Of a stretch of 64,000 nt of DNA, positions 34,661-44,493 are shown piece after piece. Each line of letters begins with the position of its first letter. The stretch's first letter is position 1. The DNA lies in assembly GCA_018267385.1 (NCBI GenBank), contig JAFDYN010000007.1, positions 124,001 through 188,000 of the forward strand. Direction: 5' to 3'. The position numbers were made by a program, and so were the translations under genes. The notes beneath the pieces were generated by a model. That model was not told where the DNA came from. It made no database searches and was given only the letters and a program-made list of their open reading frames with translations. Origin of the DNA: Bacteroidota bacterium. GTDB lineage: Bacteria; Bacteroidota; Bacteroidia; Chitinophagales; LD1.

Positions 34661-35371
34661 TTGGCTAAAAAGAAAGCGGGCGATACAGAAATACTCAAAG
34701 ATCTGGTAATAGACGCTATACTGGACAAAAAGGGCCAGGACGTGGTCAGCCTCGACCTCAGGGATATACACGATACAGTAGCAGATTATTTTATCATCAC
34801 TCATGGCGACTCTGGTACGCAGGTCAATGCTATTTTCCAGAGTGTACTGGAGAAGACCAAAGAAAACGGACAGCTGCCATTCCACGCCGAGGGCCAAAAG
34901 AATGGTGAGTGGGTGATAGTGGATTTCGTAGACGTGGTGGCGCATATTTTCTATAGGGAGCGCAGGGACTTCTACCAGCTGGAGGAGCTCTGGAGCGATG
35001 CTAAAGTCTCCAAACACGATGATGCGGCTGCAATAAAAACCAAGGCAGTACGTCCTTCCAATAAGAAAACCAGAACGGACGATAATGAGATGACGATCGA
35101 AGAGGTAGAAAGGTCACTCTCTCCACAGGAGCGCAAGGACCTGAGGGAGAGCCTGAATAAACCATCTATCAGGAGGTCACTCGCAGAGGATGTCATCCCT
35201 AAGGAAAAGCCAGTCCGCTGGACAGCAGACAAACCATATAAAGACAAGAAAGCGCCTGCGCGCAAGACTGCAAGCAAAAAGCCGGCGTCAAATGCTGCAG
35301 GCAAAAAATCAGCGGCCAAAGGCGCAAAAGCAACGAAACCCGCGACTAAAAATACAAGCAAGAAGAAGTAG
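34661..35371 (+). CDS. rsfS: Ribosome silencing factor RsfS with basic C-terminal tail
   Basis: 236 residues from a TTG start at 34661; no in-frame ATG precedes the domain. Residues about 10-115 form the RsfS domain (LKDLVIDAILDKKGQDVVSLDLRDIHDTVADYFIITHGDSGTQV ... GQKNGEWVIVDFVDVVAHIF), which binds ribosomal protein uL14 and blocks joining of the subunits in stationary phase. Families normally end here at about 110-130 residues. The remaining ~115 residues are Lys/Ala-rich, ending in a histone-H1-like KKP/AAGKK pattern, and are unusual. ftsH begins 6 bp after the stop, in the same transcript. Confidence 0.9.
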   Translation: MAKKKAGDTEILKDLVIDAILDKKGQDVVSLDLRDIHDTVADYFIITHGDSGTQVNAIFQSVLEKTKENGQLPFHAEGQKNGEWVIVDFVDVVAHIFYRERRDFYQLEELWSDAKVSKHDDAAAIKTKAVRPSNKKTRTDDNEMTIEEVERSLSPQERKDLRESLNKPSIRRSLAEDVIPKEKPVRWTADKPYKDKKAPARKTASKKPASNAAGKKSAAKGAKATKPATKNTSKKK

Positions 35372-35377
35372 CATATC

Positions 35378-37378
35378 ATGGAAAATCAGAATGAAAAAGG
35401 CAATAAGCCTTTCTATAGAGACCAAAAGCCGCGGGGCAGTGAGGATGACGGTGGACTCAAGTTCAACTTTATGTGGGTCATACTCCTGCTGGGAGTCATT
35501 ATAGTCCTCTTTAATCTTCCACTATTCCAGCACCATACTGAGGATATCTCTATAGATCAGCTCACGCAGATGCTCATGGACAATGAGGTCAAAGGCGTGG
35601 AGATAGTAGGAGGCAGAGAGGGATATGTCTATCTCACAGACTCCGCGCTGAAGCTCCCTAAATATGAGGAACTCTCAAAAAATAAGATACTCAGCACTGT
35701 AAATAGTGGCCCCCATTATGTATTCACAGTAGCCTCCAACGATAAGTTTGAAGATTTCTATAACAACTTCTATAAAGACCACCCGGAGAAAAGGCACATT
35801 CTGAAAAACTACCGTGAGGCCAAAGACTATAATGGTCTGATCGGCTGGGTAGTGGTCATAGGGTTGTCATTCCTTTTCTGGATGTTTATGCTGCGCCGCA
35901 TGGGTGGTGGCGGTGTAGGCGGACCGGGCGGTAATATCTTTAACATAGGACGCTCTAAGGCTATCCTTTTTGACAAGGATGACAAGATCAAGATCACCTT
36001 TGATGATGTAGCCGGGCTGGACGAGGCCAAAGAAGAAGTACAAGAGATCGTCAGCTTCCTCAAAAATCCTAAAAAATATACCTCCCTCGGTGGCAAGATA
36101 CCAAAGGGAGCCCTGCTCATAGGCCCTCCGGGCACAGGCAAGACACTGATAGCAAAGGCTATGGCCGGTGAGGCCCAAGTACCATTTTTCTCTATATCCG
36201 GTTCGGACTTCGTAGAAATGTTTGTAGGGGTAGGTGCATCACGTGTGCGTGACCTCTTCCGCCAGGCACGCGAGAAGGCTCCATGTATCATTTTCATAGA
36301 TGAGATAGATGCCATAGGCCGTGCCCGTGGCAAGACGCTCGTACAAGGCAATGATGAGCGCGAAAGCACGCTGAACCAGCTCCTGGTAGAGATGGATGGA
36401 TTCAGCGGAGAGAAGGGCGTGATCATGATCGCAGCCACAAATAGACCGGATGTGCTCGATCAGGCACTGCTCAGGCCGGGCCGCTTTGACCGCCAGATAT
36501 CTATAGACCGCCCGGATCTGAAGGGCCGGGAGCAGATATTCAAAGTACACCTGAAGGCTATCAAGACAGCTGCAGGTGTAGATCCGCTCAAGCTGGCTGC
36601 ACAGACCCCGGGCTTTGTAGGTGCCGATATCGCCAATATCTGCAATGAAGCTGCCCTCATCGCAGCACGCAAGGAGAAGTCAGATGTAGATTTTGAGGAC
36701 TTTAACGATGCTATAGACCGCGTGATAGGTGGTCTGGAGAAGAAGAATAAGATCATACAGCCGGATGAGAAGAAGATCATAGCCTATCATGAGGCTGGCC
36801 ACGCATTGTGTGGTTGGTTTCTGGAGTATGCGCATCCGCTGGTCAAGGTCTCTATCGTACCGCGCGGTGTAGCTGCGCTCGGCTATGCGCAGTACCTGCC
36901 TAAGGAGAAATACCTGGAGACCACCGAGGAGATGAAAGACCGTATGTGCATGACCATGGGTGGCCGTGCAGCGGAGCGCGTGGTATTTGACCGTATCTCT
37001 ACAGGCGCTATGAGCGATCTGGATGTAGTGACTAAGATGGCCTATGCAGCTATAGCATACTATGGTATGAATGAAAAGGTAGGTAATGTATCCTTCTATG
37101 ATATGGTCAATAATAGCGCCTTCTCAAAACCATACAGCGATGAAACGGCTAAGATGATAGATGAGGAAGCACGCAAACTGATAGATGAGCAATATGTCAG
37201 GGCGCAAAGCCTGCTGCGCGAGAAGCGCAACCTGCTGGATATCCTGGCCAACGAGCTGCTCACCAAGGAGGTGATCTTCAAAGATGACCTGGAGCGCCTG
37301 CTGGGCAAGCGTCCTTTTGACAAGCAGGAATCGCCGGAGGAGAGTACACCTACCACCGCTACTCCGGACGGCATCTGA
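35378..37378 (+). CDS. ftsH: ATP-dependent zinc metalloprotease FtsH
   Basis: 666 residues. Two N-terminal membrane helices (about 29-47 and 160-175) frame a periplasmic domain. The AAA domain has Walker A GPPGTGKT (249-256), Walker B IIFIDEID, and the second-region homology [12 protein letters not shown]. The M41 protease has zinc site HEAGH (471-475) and the third ligand Asp in the following helix. It degrades unfolded membrane and regulatory proteins as a hexamer at the inner membrane. Downstream of rsfS by 6 bp, with a terminator after it. Confidence 0.97.
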   Translation: MENQNEKGNKPFYRDQKPRGSEDDGGLKFNFMWVILLLGVIIVLFNLPLFQHHTEDISIDQLTQMLMDNEVKGVEIVGGREGYVYLTDSALKLPKYEELSKNKILSTVNSGPHYVFTVASNDKFEDFYNNFYKDHPEKRHILKNYREAKDYNGLIGWVVVIGLSFLFWMFMLRRMGGGGVGGPGGNIFNIGRSKAILFDKDDKIKITFDDVAGLDEAKEEVQEIVSFLKNPKKYTSLGGKIPKGALLIGPPGTGKTLIAKAMAGEAQVPFFSISGSDFVEMFVGVGASRVRDLFRQAREKAPCIIFIDEIDAIGRARGKTLVQGNDERESTLNQLLVEMDGFSGEKGVIMIAATNRPDVLDQALLRPGRFDRQISIDRPDLKGREQIFKVHLKAIKTAAGVDPLKLAAQTPGFVGADIANICNEAALIAARKEKSDVDFEDFNDAIDRVIGGLEKKNKIIQPDEKKIIAYHEAGHALCGWFLEYAHPLVKVSIVPRGVAALGYAQYLPKEKYLETTEEMKDRMCMTMGGRAAERVVFDRISTGAMSDLDVVTKMAYAAIAYYGMNEKVGNVSFYDMVNNSAFSKPYSDETAKMIDEEARKLIDEQYVRAQSLLREKRNLLDILANELLTKEVIFKDDLERLLGKRPFDKQESPEESTPTTATPDGI

Positions 37379-37408
37379 TAGACAATTTTTATATTTTAAA
37401 TATTTGAG

Positions 37409-37438
37409 GGGATGATAATTTTTTATCATCCCTTTTCT
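37409..37438 (+). terminator. Intrinsic terminator after ftsH
   Basis: Perfect 10-bp stem GGGATGATAA (37409-37418) and TTATCATCCC (37423-37432), loop of four T, then TTTTCTTT. Confidence 0.85.
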
Positions 37439-37495
37439 TTTATCACAAGGATTGATATTTTCGACCCCATTATTTTATTACCTAAACAAACGAAA

Positions 37496-38011
37496 ATGAA
37501 AAACCTGAGAATTCTCCTCGCCTTTGCTTTTGTGCTTACACTCCTCGCTTCTTGCAAAAAATCTGATCCCACCACTGCTAGCATCCTGACCAGTCACAAG
37601 TGGGTACTCTCGACCAGTACAAGACAGATATCTGGTGATACTAATTATACGATAAACAATCTCCGTTATGACACGCTGCCATGCCAGCAGGATGGCTACA
37701 GGGAGTTTAGGGATTACCTGAATAATACTGCGCAAAGAAGCTACTATGACTACGCAGAGACCAAGTGCCTCAATGAGACCAGCGATGTGACCACGGGCTA
37801 TTGGGATTTGGACAAGGACAATGCGTTCATTTCCTTCTCCGGTAGTGGCTCTACCCAGACTTATAGCTGGAAGATCACAAGCATAGATGGTTCTAAGATG
37901 GTGCTTACGGCTACTTATACCACCTCCGTCACTGTGCCGACTAATACATCTCCGTATTATAGAGTAGTGACAAGAACTATCACCGACCAAGATACCTGGA
38001 GTACAAAGTAA
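37496..38011 (+). CDS. Small lipoprotein, possibly lipocalin-like
   Basis: 171 residues from the ATG at 37496, which starts a lipoprotein signal (MKNLRILLAFAFVLTLLASC, lipobox LASC); the frame extends 28 codons upstream, but across the ftsH terminator, so that start is rejected. The mature protein has a strand-rich order (HKWVLSTSTRQISGD ... GYWDLDKDNAFISFSGSG ... YSWKITSIDGSKMVLTATYTT) like the lipocalin-like DUF families of Bacteroidota, with two cysteines near the middle (CQQDGYREFRD, KCLNETS). Function unknown; envelope location. Confidence 0.8.
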   Translation: MKNLRILLAFAFVLTLLASCKKSDPTTASILTSHKWVLSTSTRQISGDTNYTINNLRYDTLPCQQDGYREFRDYLNNTAQRSYYDYAETKCLNETSDVTTGYWDLDKDNAFISFSGSGSTQTYSWKITSIDGSKMVLTATYTTSVTVPTNTSPYYRVVTRTITDQDTWSTK

Positions 38012-38034
38012 GAATCAAGACACATCACCATAAT

Positions 38035-38065
38035 ATGCCGCCCATATCCGGGGCGGCATTTTTTA
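38035..38065 (+). terminator. Intrinsic terminator after the lipoprotein gene
   Basis: 9-bp stem ATGCCGCCC (38035-38043) and GGGCGGCAT (38051-38059), loop of seven, followed by TTTTTT. Confidence 0.85.
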
Positions 38066-38231
38066 TGCCACAGTGTTTGTATGTTGATGGCTACTGTCTA
38101 ATAATCTGAATAGTATGGATCCGAGGGTTGAAAATCATAACTGACAATTTTTTAACCCACCCCCGCAATTTTTCAATTTTGGAGGGAGGCGGGGAGTACC
38201 CTGTGCAGAAGAATAACCAAAAGAATGGCAC

Positions 38232-39056
38232 ATGTATACAGAAGACAGTAATAGCGGCTTTCTGGGAAATTTGAAAAATCTGTTTTCGTCAAAGAAAACT
38301 TTAAGGCAGTCTGATGTAGATGACACAGAGTTGAACCATTCTCTGGTCGAGGAGTATATCCCGCCTGTCAAAACAATGCCTGTAGATATACCTCAGGGTC
38401 CTATGGGTACGCGTACAGTAGACTTTAGCCATGTGGCATTCACTCCGGTGACCAAAGTGATAGAGGAGACACAGGCTATGCAGCCCGTACATGCAGAGGA
38501 AGCAGCAGAACGGACTGATCTGGATATACAGTTCGCCAGCGCCCTGATAGAAAAGGGTGGTAAGTTTATCTACTGCGAGTCCATCAGTGATGTAGTGGCC
38601 GAGCTGAAGATAATGGCGCAGGATATGGGCTGGGCCCACGTATTCTGCTGGGAAAACGAGATCAAAGACGCTTTCTGTGAAAACGATTTCCAGAAAGGTG
38701 CGATCGGCTTTACGCTGGAAAACTCCAGTGCTGCTATATGCCTCTGCGAGACGCTCGTAGCCGACGCGGGCAATCTGATACTGAATCCTAAACAAGCATC
38801 GCGCAGGAGGCTGCCCGTATTCCCACGTACACAGATATTCCTGGCGGATACTACGCGTCTCGCTGCCGACCTAAATAAGGCTATAGATATCTTCAATCTC
38901 AGAAACCGTGGTGAGCTGCCATCCGTACTGGACCTCACAGATAATGTCAAAGGCCACTACTATCACGATGGCAATCTGGTGCTGAAAGCAGAAGGAACAG
39001 CGGATATTTATGTGTTTCTCATAGACGAAAAGATCAAGCCTAGCCAGAGATCTTGA
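38232..39056 (+). CDS. LUD-domain (LutC/YkgG-like) protein with N-terminal extension
   Basis: 274 residues. The C-terminal 170 residues carry the LUD/DUF162 pattern: a strand-helix core (KFIYCESISDVVAELK), and AICLCETLVADAGNLILNPKQASRRRLPVFPRTQIFLA, equivalent to the substrate-sensing ADTGTL region of LutC. The N-terminal ~95 residues (FLGNLKNLFSSKK..., PPVKTMPVDIPQGPMG) are not part of the domain. LutA and LutB are not adjacent, so lactate oxidation cannot be assumed. Last 4 bases overlap a possible TTG start of the next gene. Confidence 0.75.
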   Translation: MYTEDSNSGFLGNLKNLFSSKKTLRQSDVDDTELNHSLVEEYIPPVKTMPVDIPQGPMGTRTVDFSHVAFTPVTKVIEETQAMQPVHAEEAAERTDLDIQFASALIEKGGKFIYCESISDVVAELKIMAQDMGWAHVFCWENEIKDAFCENDFQKGAIGFTLENSSAAICLCETLVADAGNLILNPKQASRRRLPVFPRTQIFLADTTRLAADLNKAIDIFNLRNRGELPSVLDLTDNVKGHYYHDGNLVLKAEGTADIYVFLIDEKIKPSQRS

Positions 39057-39094
39057 GTTTAGCAGATACAGGATTACTTCTTAGATTGAGTACG

Positions 39095-40399
39095 ATGCCA
39101 GCACGCAGAGTAGCTTTGATCTTGTTTTGTCTTTGTGTTTTTGCCGCTTCGGTTTTTCAGGGCATGCGCAGAAACAACCAGTGGGATTATTTCCTAATGC
39201 TCTCATGGGATTCACTGGGATATTATCTCTACCTGCCCGCAGTAGCTGTCAATCACAGTTTTGAAAATCTGGATACGCGCCCTGATAATGACAATCCGGA
39301 CACCTACACATTTAGACCGTATCCCGGCACCAAACGTGTCTTCACAAAGTACACTTATGGTGTGGCCTTAATGGAGTCTCCCTTTTTTCTCACATCGCGA
39401 TGGCTGCATAAACTGCGCTATCATGATGAGCCCGGCTTTTATTCTCCGGGGTATATGAAATCCATTATTGTGTCGGGTGCTTTTTATCTTGCAGCCGGCC
39501 TTTTTATTCTGGGACTTTTGCTGCTGAGGTATTTTTCGCTGCCGGTAGTGATACTGAGCGAACTCATTATATGGTTAGGTACCAACCTCCTTTACTATTC
39601 TTCTTTCGCTATAGGTTTTTCTCACGTCTATTCTTTCTTTCTCATCACCTGTATACTATACCTAACTCCCATGATGTATGAAAGGCGCAGTGTGATATAT
39701 GTATTACTGTTAGCAGTTTTGCTTGGGATAATCACAGTGATCCGGCCTACCAATGCTGTGGTTGCGTTCTATATTTTCCTTTATGATGTACATTCCTGGG
39801 TGCAACTCAGGGTGCGAGTGATATATCTGATAAAGAAGTGGCCACAGCTCCTGCTGTTTCCGGTCTGTGGCTTTCTGGCCTGGATGCCACAGTTTGCATA
39901 TTGGCACTACGTATCCGGACATTGGCTGCTGTACTCATATGAGCAGGAGGGTTTTATTTATTGGAAAAACCCCAAGATACTTAGTGTCCTTTTTCATCCG
40001 CAAAATGGTTTTTTTCTGTTTGCACCACTTATGCTATTGAGCATGGCCGGGCTATATATGATCCTACGTAGAAAACAGCATTCAGCACCAGTCATACTAT
40101 TGATATTTTTACTCACAGACTACATCTGTGGTAGCTGGTGGTACTGGAATTTTGGTGCTGCATACGGTTTTCGCCCGTATATCGATCTGCTGCCTTTGCT
40201 AGTATTACCTTTGGCATATTTCCTTTCCGTCGCTTCAAATTGGAGATTGCCGGTCCGTGCTGTGGGTTTGACAATTATTGCTTTTCTCTTACTTCTCAGT
40301 CTGAGATTGCAGCAGATATATTCCTATCCATGGCAGGGACCGGACTGGGGCTGGAAGGACATTTTGCGTATACACAAGGAAGCCCTGTTTATCAAGTAG
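39095..40399 (+). CDS. Multi-pass membrane protein, probable GT-C-type glycosyltransferase
   Basis: 434 residues from the ATG at 39095; a TTG at 39053 in the same frame would overlap the LUD gene by 4 bases and add 14 residues, and cannot be excluded. About ten membrane segments and a large first extracytoplasmic loop with acidic residues near the end of the first helix (WDSLGYYLYLPAVAV) resemble lipid-sugar-dependent GT-C enzymes (ArnT/PMT-like architecture). No catalytic residue can be proven. It faces the GT4 gene six bases away and opens the glycan block. Confidence 0.65.
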   Translation: MPARRVALILFCLCVFAASVFQGMRRNNQWDYFLMLSWDSLGYYLYLPAVAVNHSFENLDTRPDNDNPDTYTFRPYPGTKRVFTKYTYGVALMESPFFLTSRWLHKLRYHDEPGFYSPGYMKSIIVSGAFYLAAGLFILGLLLLRYFSLPVVILSELIIWLGTNLLYYSSFAIGFSHVYSFFLITCILYLTPMMYERRSVIYVLLLAVLLGIITVIRPTNAVVAFYIFLYDVHSWVQLRVRVIYLIKKWPQLLLFPVCGFLAWMPQFAYWHYVSGHWLLYSYEQEGFIYWKNPKILSVLFHPQNGFFLFAPLMLLSMAGLYMILRRKQHSAPVILLIFLLTDYICGSWWYWNFGAAYGFRPYIDLLPLLVLPLAYFLSVASNWRLPVRAVGLTIIAFLLLLSLRLQQIYSYPWQGPDWGWKDILRIHKEALFIK

Positions 40400-40405
40400 A
40401 CTCGT

Positions 40406-41530
40406 TCATACTACAGATTCATATACTTGCATTACTCTTTGCGCAAATAATTTGTCCGTCATTGTAGCGGCATGCTCTCGTCCTGCCAGCACTAGCTGAC
40501 CTTTTAGATTTTCATTCAGCAAAACCATGATGACCGCTCTCGCAATGGATTCCGGTATCAAAGGGTCAATCTTCACCGCAGCCAGGCCTGCTGCTTCTGC
40601 TATAGCGCCACTACCTGTCGTTATCACAGGCACACCAGATACCAGGGCCTCCAGTACTGGCATACCAAAGCCCTCCATTAGTGCAGGGTATACGAATAAA
40701 TCTGAAGCCTGGTACAGCAAAGGCATTTCATCATTACTAACATTCGTTAGTGTGATTATTCTATCAGCTAGCTGCCTTTCTTTGATCATTTCAGATATCT
40801 CTGGCATCATATTCCCCGCTCCGCCGGCTAGTACCAGGCGATGTGGTATTTTGTCCTTTATCAGATCAAAAGCCTCGATCAGTTTGAGCTGGTTTTTACG
40901 TGGGAAGAACGAACTGACGTTGAGGATATACTGGTCGGATAATTGAAACTTTTTGCGGAAAGCTCGCAGCACAGCTGCAGCTGCAGCTGCATAAAATCTC
41001 GGGTCAATGCTCTGGTAGATCACTTTTATTTTTTTCTCAGGCACATGATAGTACTCTATCAGGTCCCGCTTTGTTTCCTCACTGACAGCTATGATCCTGT
41101 GAGCATATCTGGCTGCGTACTTTGTTTTGACCATATACACCTGCCTGTCCAGCCAGGGATATTGCTCCCTATGCTTTAGAAATATAAGATCATGTATTGT
41201 CACCACAGTCGGGATTCTGGAGCGGTGTATATTGAGCGGTAGCTCATTGCTCAGGCCGTGATATACATCTACCATATTTTTCAGCAGATCCTCTGTGATG
41301 CTGTAGCTGCGCCACCATGGGTGCAGCGCCTGAGCAAATTTGGATCCCGGCATTTCTATTGAAAAGGCACCATGCAGCTCATTCAGATATCGATCATCTA
41401 TTTTGGGCGTGTAGAGTTGATATTCATTTTCAGGATAGTCGCGCATGAGGGCATTGGCCAGGATCCGTGCGTGATTGCCCAGTCCTGTGCCGTTATTCAG
41501 CATTCGCTTTGCATCGAGGGCTATCTTCAT
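40406..41530 (-). CDS. GT4-family glycosyltransferase
   Basis: 374 residues with a GT-B fold. The N-terminal domain begins MKIALDAKRMLNNGTGLGNHARILAN, and the C-terminal domain has the KVIYQSIDPRF region, LVLAGGAGNMMPEI, and the E-x7-E pattern LYQASDLFVYPALMEGFGMPVLEALVSG, typical of retaining mannosyl- and related transferases of family 4 using nucleotide sugars. It likely adds a sugar to the LPS or an exopolysaccharide. The stop of the GT2 gene overlaps its start by 4 bases, so the three minus-strand genes 40.4-43.5 kb are one operon. Confidence 0.9.
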   Translation of the reverse strand: MKIALDAKRMLNNGTGLGNHARILANALMRDYPENEYQLYTPKIDDRYLNELHGAFSIEMPGSKFAQALHPWWRSYSITEDLLKNMVDVYHGLSNELPLNIHRSRIPTVVTIHDLIFLKHREQYPWLDRQVYMVKTKYAARYAHRIIAVSEETKRDLIEYYHVPEKKIKVIYQSIDPRFYAAAAAAVLRAFRKKFQLSDQYILNVSSFFPRKNQLKLIEAFDLIKDKIPHRLVLAGGAGNMMPEISEMIKERQLADRIITLTNVSNDEMPLLYQASDLFVYPALMEGFGMPVLEALVSGVPVITTGSGAIAEAAGLAAVKIDPLIPESIARAVIMVLLNENLKGQLVLAGREHAATMTDKLFAQRVMQVYESVV

Positions 41531-42261
41531 TTGATAGCGAGATAGTATTTCATAAATGTCTCACGTGCTTTGTAGCGACTGATCATCCAGCCGGCATACC
41601 CGTCTGTGAATCCCTTCTGCAAAATATAGCTCTTCAGAAATTTGGCAGGCGTATTCAGCACTATTTTGAGTGCCAGATAGAAGATGCCTTTACCTTTCAA
41701 TGATGCAGCTGCGAGCTTCCCATACCGGTCTGCGCGCACCTTCATCTCCTCATAGCTGTCATAGCTGAAGTGCAGCAGGTCTCCGGAGAGAAACGTCGGT
41801 TTTTCGATCATGATGAGTTCCTCGTGCACAGGTTTATCGTCCCAGCGGGCCTTGCGCCTGTCATAAAGCCTGGTGCGGATATCAGGATACCAGCCACAAG
41901 ATCGCACAGCTCTACCTGCTATATGGTTCAGACGATTTACATAGTAACAGCCCGAAATACCACTTTGCTTCAGGCCAGTGATAGATTCACGGAGTTCTGC
42001 CGAAAGCACCTCATCCGCATCTATAGAGAGAATGTAGTCATTCGCCGCCTGGGTGGCCCCATAGTTTTTTTGCCCTCCAAAACCTTCAAATTTTTTTTCG
42101 ATCACCTGGGCTCCTTTTGCCCTCGCTATGGCGGCTGTTTCGTCATCTGAGCTGGAGTCTATCACTATCACTTCATCGGCCACACCGGCCAGTGAGTCTA
42201 TACAGGCTTCGATGTGCTTTGCCTCATTGTGCGTGATGATGAGTGCTGAGATCTTAGTCAT
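41527..42261 (-). CDS. GT2-family glycosyltransferase (WaaE/KdtX-like)
   Basis: 244 residues with a GT-A fold: SALIITHNEAKHIEACIDSL, DEVIVIDSSSDDETAAIA and the D-x-D motif SIDADEVLS, then the acceptor-side RLYDRRKARWDDKPVHEELI. This pattern matches the WaaE/LgtF group that adds glucose or heptose to the LPS core. The enzyme is cytoplasmic or peripheral. It overlaps the GT4 gene by 4 bases and the ligase gene by 8 bases, indicating tight translational coupling. Confidence 0.9.
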   Translation of the reverse strand: MTKISALIITHNEAKHIEACIDSLAGVADEVIVIDSSSDDETAAIARAKGAQVIEKKFEGFGGQKNYGATQAANDYILSIDADEVLSAELRESITGLKQSGISGCYYVNRLNHIAGRAVRSCGWYPDIRTRLYDRRKARWDDKPVHEELIMIEKPTFLSGDLLHFSYDSYEEMKVRADRYGKLAAASLKGKGIFYLALKIVLNTPAKFLKSYILQKGFTDGYAGWMISRYKARETFMKYYLAIK

Positions 42262-43501
42262 GGATGGCAGGGCTATGATCGATACTGGTCAGGAAAATAA
42301 GCAAAAACAGCAGATAGAATGTGCTGCCTATCTGCTCCTCGAGCGGTGCCTCCGTGAGAAATGCCGAAAAGAAGATCAGGAAGAGGAGAGCCATGAGCCA
42401 GGTACCCTTACGAAAGCTACTCACAAATGGATATATGAATGCGGCAAGGTAGGCCAGCAGCCCCAGTATACCCGCTGCTGCCCATATCCAGATAAATTCA
42501 TTGTGTGGCATTTTGCGGTCGTCTTCATTTACTATAGAGGGGAATAATTCGTGCGATATGGCTTTTGACTCTACCAGCAGGTCTCCGGCGCCTACACCTG
42601 TCAGCGGGTGGCGCTTTATGATCTCCATGCCGCTGCGCCAGGACGCGATACGCATCGCGTCAGACATATTGTCTATATGCCCGGCCGCTACCTCGCCTGC
42701 TGTCCAGCGCATATAGTTGATCTTATTCTGAAAACTGGGAATCAGGAAGTACAATGCCAAGGGAGCAACGATAGTAGACAGCGCGATAGCAGAGCCGATC
42801 GCATATCTGCGTGTACGGATAATATACACGACGGCATAAAGTAGTAAACCGCTGTAGAGCGCTATCCAGCCGCTGCGTGACGACAAAATATGAATGACGA
42901 CAAAGAGGAATACAGCCAACGGGAGTACCTGATACCCGGATATCGCCCGCTGCTCATATAGCCGGATCAAACAGAAAAATGCAAACACCAACAGTAGCGT
43001 ATACCGTATGTGTGAGAATGGTGTAGGGATGATGCCGCCATAACTGACACTGCGGGTGATCTCATCGTAATGCAAGGCATAGTTTACCATGACACCCACC
43101 GCACTGAGTACCATTATTATACTAAAAGCGATCAGTAGCTTATGAAAAAATGAACTATCGAAGAATTGAAAGGCGCAGAATGCTACAGGTAAAAAGAGGA
43201 AAGGTAGTTTGATCTGCACAAAGGTAGCCCAGAGGTGTTTATCATCTGAGTTGATACCTGATAGTAGTATGGTCAGAAGGAAAATAACATTGATATAGTA
43301 GGCCGGACTGGAGAGATAAGTGCGCAGCGTCTGGCCTATGTCAAAGGCCAGCAGGCCATATGCTATCAGCCCTATCACACCGACACTGATCATGGCGCGT
43401 GAGAGTGAGAAGCCCGCAAAGACCGACACACATAGCAGGTAGACGACCCATTGATCCCTGCCCTCAGGGAGCACTTTGTGTATGACCGTCTTTTGCTGCA
43501 A
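42254..43501 (-). CDS. O-antigen ligase/polymerase family protein (Wzy_C)
   Basis: 415 residues with about 10-12 membrane segments and a large extracytoplasmic loop (about 225-335). The conserved loop motif GVGAGDLLVESKAI ... KMPHNEFIWIWAAAGILGLLAYL, with the His in PHNEF, is the Wzy_C/WaaL signature for joining an undecaprenyl-linked glycan to lipid A-core or another acceptor. The start is TTG (43501); no ATG lies before the first helix. It is first in the operon with GT2 and GT4, and divergent from meaB with 23 bp between. Confidence 0.88.
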   Translation of the reverse strand: MQQKTVIHKVLPEGRDQWVVYLLCVSVFAGFSLSRAMISVGVIGLIAYGLLAFDIGQTLRTYLSSPAYYINVIFLLTILLSGINSDDKHLWATFVQIKLPFLFLPVAFCAFQFFDSSFFHKLLIAFSIIMVLSAVGVMVNYALHYDEITRSVSYGGIIPTPFSHIRYTLLLVFAFFCLIRLYEQRAISGYQVLPLAVFLFVVIHILSSRSGWIALYSGLLLYAVVYIIRTRRYAIGSAIALSTIVAPLALYFLIPSFQNKINYMRWTAGEVAAGHIDNMSDAMRIASWRSGMEIIKRHPLTGVGAGDLLVESKAISHELFPSIVNEDDRKMPHNEFIWIWAAAGILGLLAYLAAFIYPFVSSFRKGTWLMALLFLIFFSAFLTEAPLEEQIGSTFYLLFLLIFLTSIDHSPAIHD

Positions 43502-43524
43502 ATGTTTTATATTTTCGATACGCT

Positions 43525-44421
43525 ATGCTTGCGCAAAATACGACCATCCTGTCCGATTTTAAAACCCTGGCCCGCACTATCTCTCTGGTGGAGAATGAGG
43601 CGGACGGTTTTGAAACTATACTCGGGTCGCTCGCGCCACATGATATCCCGGTCATCGGCCTCACTGGTCCCCCTGGTGCCGGCAAGAGTACGCTCCTAAA
43701 CGCGGTGATCGGTTATTTATTGGGTGAGGGTAAAAAAGTAGGCCTGATCCTGGTAGATCCTTCTTCGCCGTTCAATCTCGGCGCCGTACTGGGTGACAGG
43801 CTGCGCATGACTGCTCATTTTACAGACCCCAATCTCTTCATTCGGTCTCTGGCCTCACGCGGGTCTCTCGGCGGCCTGAGCGATAAGATCATAGAGGTAG
43901 TAGAGGTGATGAAGGCTTATCCCTTTGACTATATATTCATAGAGACAGTAGGTGTAGGCCAGAGTGAGGTAGAGATAGCCGGCCTGGCGGATACCACTGT
44001 AGTAGTACTGGTGCCGGAGGCGGGCGATTCGGTACAAGCTATGAAAGCGGGCCTCATGGAGATAGCAGATATTTTTGTAGTCAATAAAGCAGACCGGCCC
44101 GAAGCGGATGCGATGGTCAATTTTTTATCGCTGCAGCTCCACATCAGCGGGCGGGACCATATACCCGTGCTGCGTACGGTAGCGGTGGAGGCCAAAGGTG
44201 TCAAAGAATTGATCAGTACGATCATGCAGACTGAGTCCAAAGGCAATGAGGAAAGGAGGATCAGCCTGATGGCAGATAAAGCCTACAAGATCATCCAGCG
44301 TCACAGGATGAAGGGATTTGACAAGAAGGCGCTGCGCCAGCAGCTCATAGACTCAGCAGCGCAGCCAGGCTTCAGCCTGTATCGCTTTACGCACGGCTTC
44401 CTCCGACCGCTTGAGAGCTGA
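43525..44421 (+). CDS. meaB: Methylmalonyl-CoA mutase-associated GTPase MeaB
   Basis: 298 residues. P-loop GLTGPPGAGKS (G48-S55 within it), DPSSPFNLGAVLGDRLRM (switch region), the IETVGVGQSEVEIAGLAD G3 segment and the NKADRP G4 motif are complete. MeaB guards B12 loading and reactivation of methylmalonyl-CoA mutase. The mutase genes (mutA/mutB) are not next to it. The gap to the divergent ligase gene is only 23 bp and contains a TATATTTT box at 43509-43516, too close to the ATG to be certain. Confidence 0.94.
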   Translation: MLAQNTTILSDFKTLARTISLVENEADGFETILGSLAPHDIPVIGLTGPPGAGKSTLLNAVIGYLLGEGKKVGLILVDPSSPFNLGAVLGDRLRMTAHFTDPNLFIRSLASRGSLGGLSDKIIEVVEVMKAYPFDYIFIETVGVGQSEVEIAGLADTTVVVLVPEAGDSVQAMKAGLMEIADIFVVNKADRPEADAMVNFLSLQLHISGRDHIPVLRTVAVEAKGVKELISTIMQTESKGNEERRISLMADKAYKIIQRHRMKGFDKKALRQQLIDSAAQPGFSLYRFTHGFLRPLES

Positions 44422-44493
44422 TACCCATGCCCGGGGCACATCAGGCTAGCTTTTTGTAGCTTTAGGCCGGTCAAATATTCAAATCTATCAGCC

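Noticed and set aside
37412-37495. Upstream extension of the lipoprotein after ftsH
   Set aside because: It crosses the ftsH terminator stem; the ATG at 37496 gives an exact lipoprotein signal.
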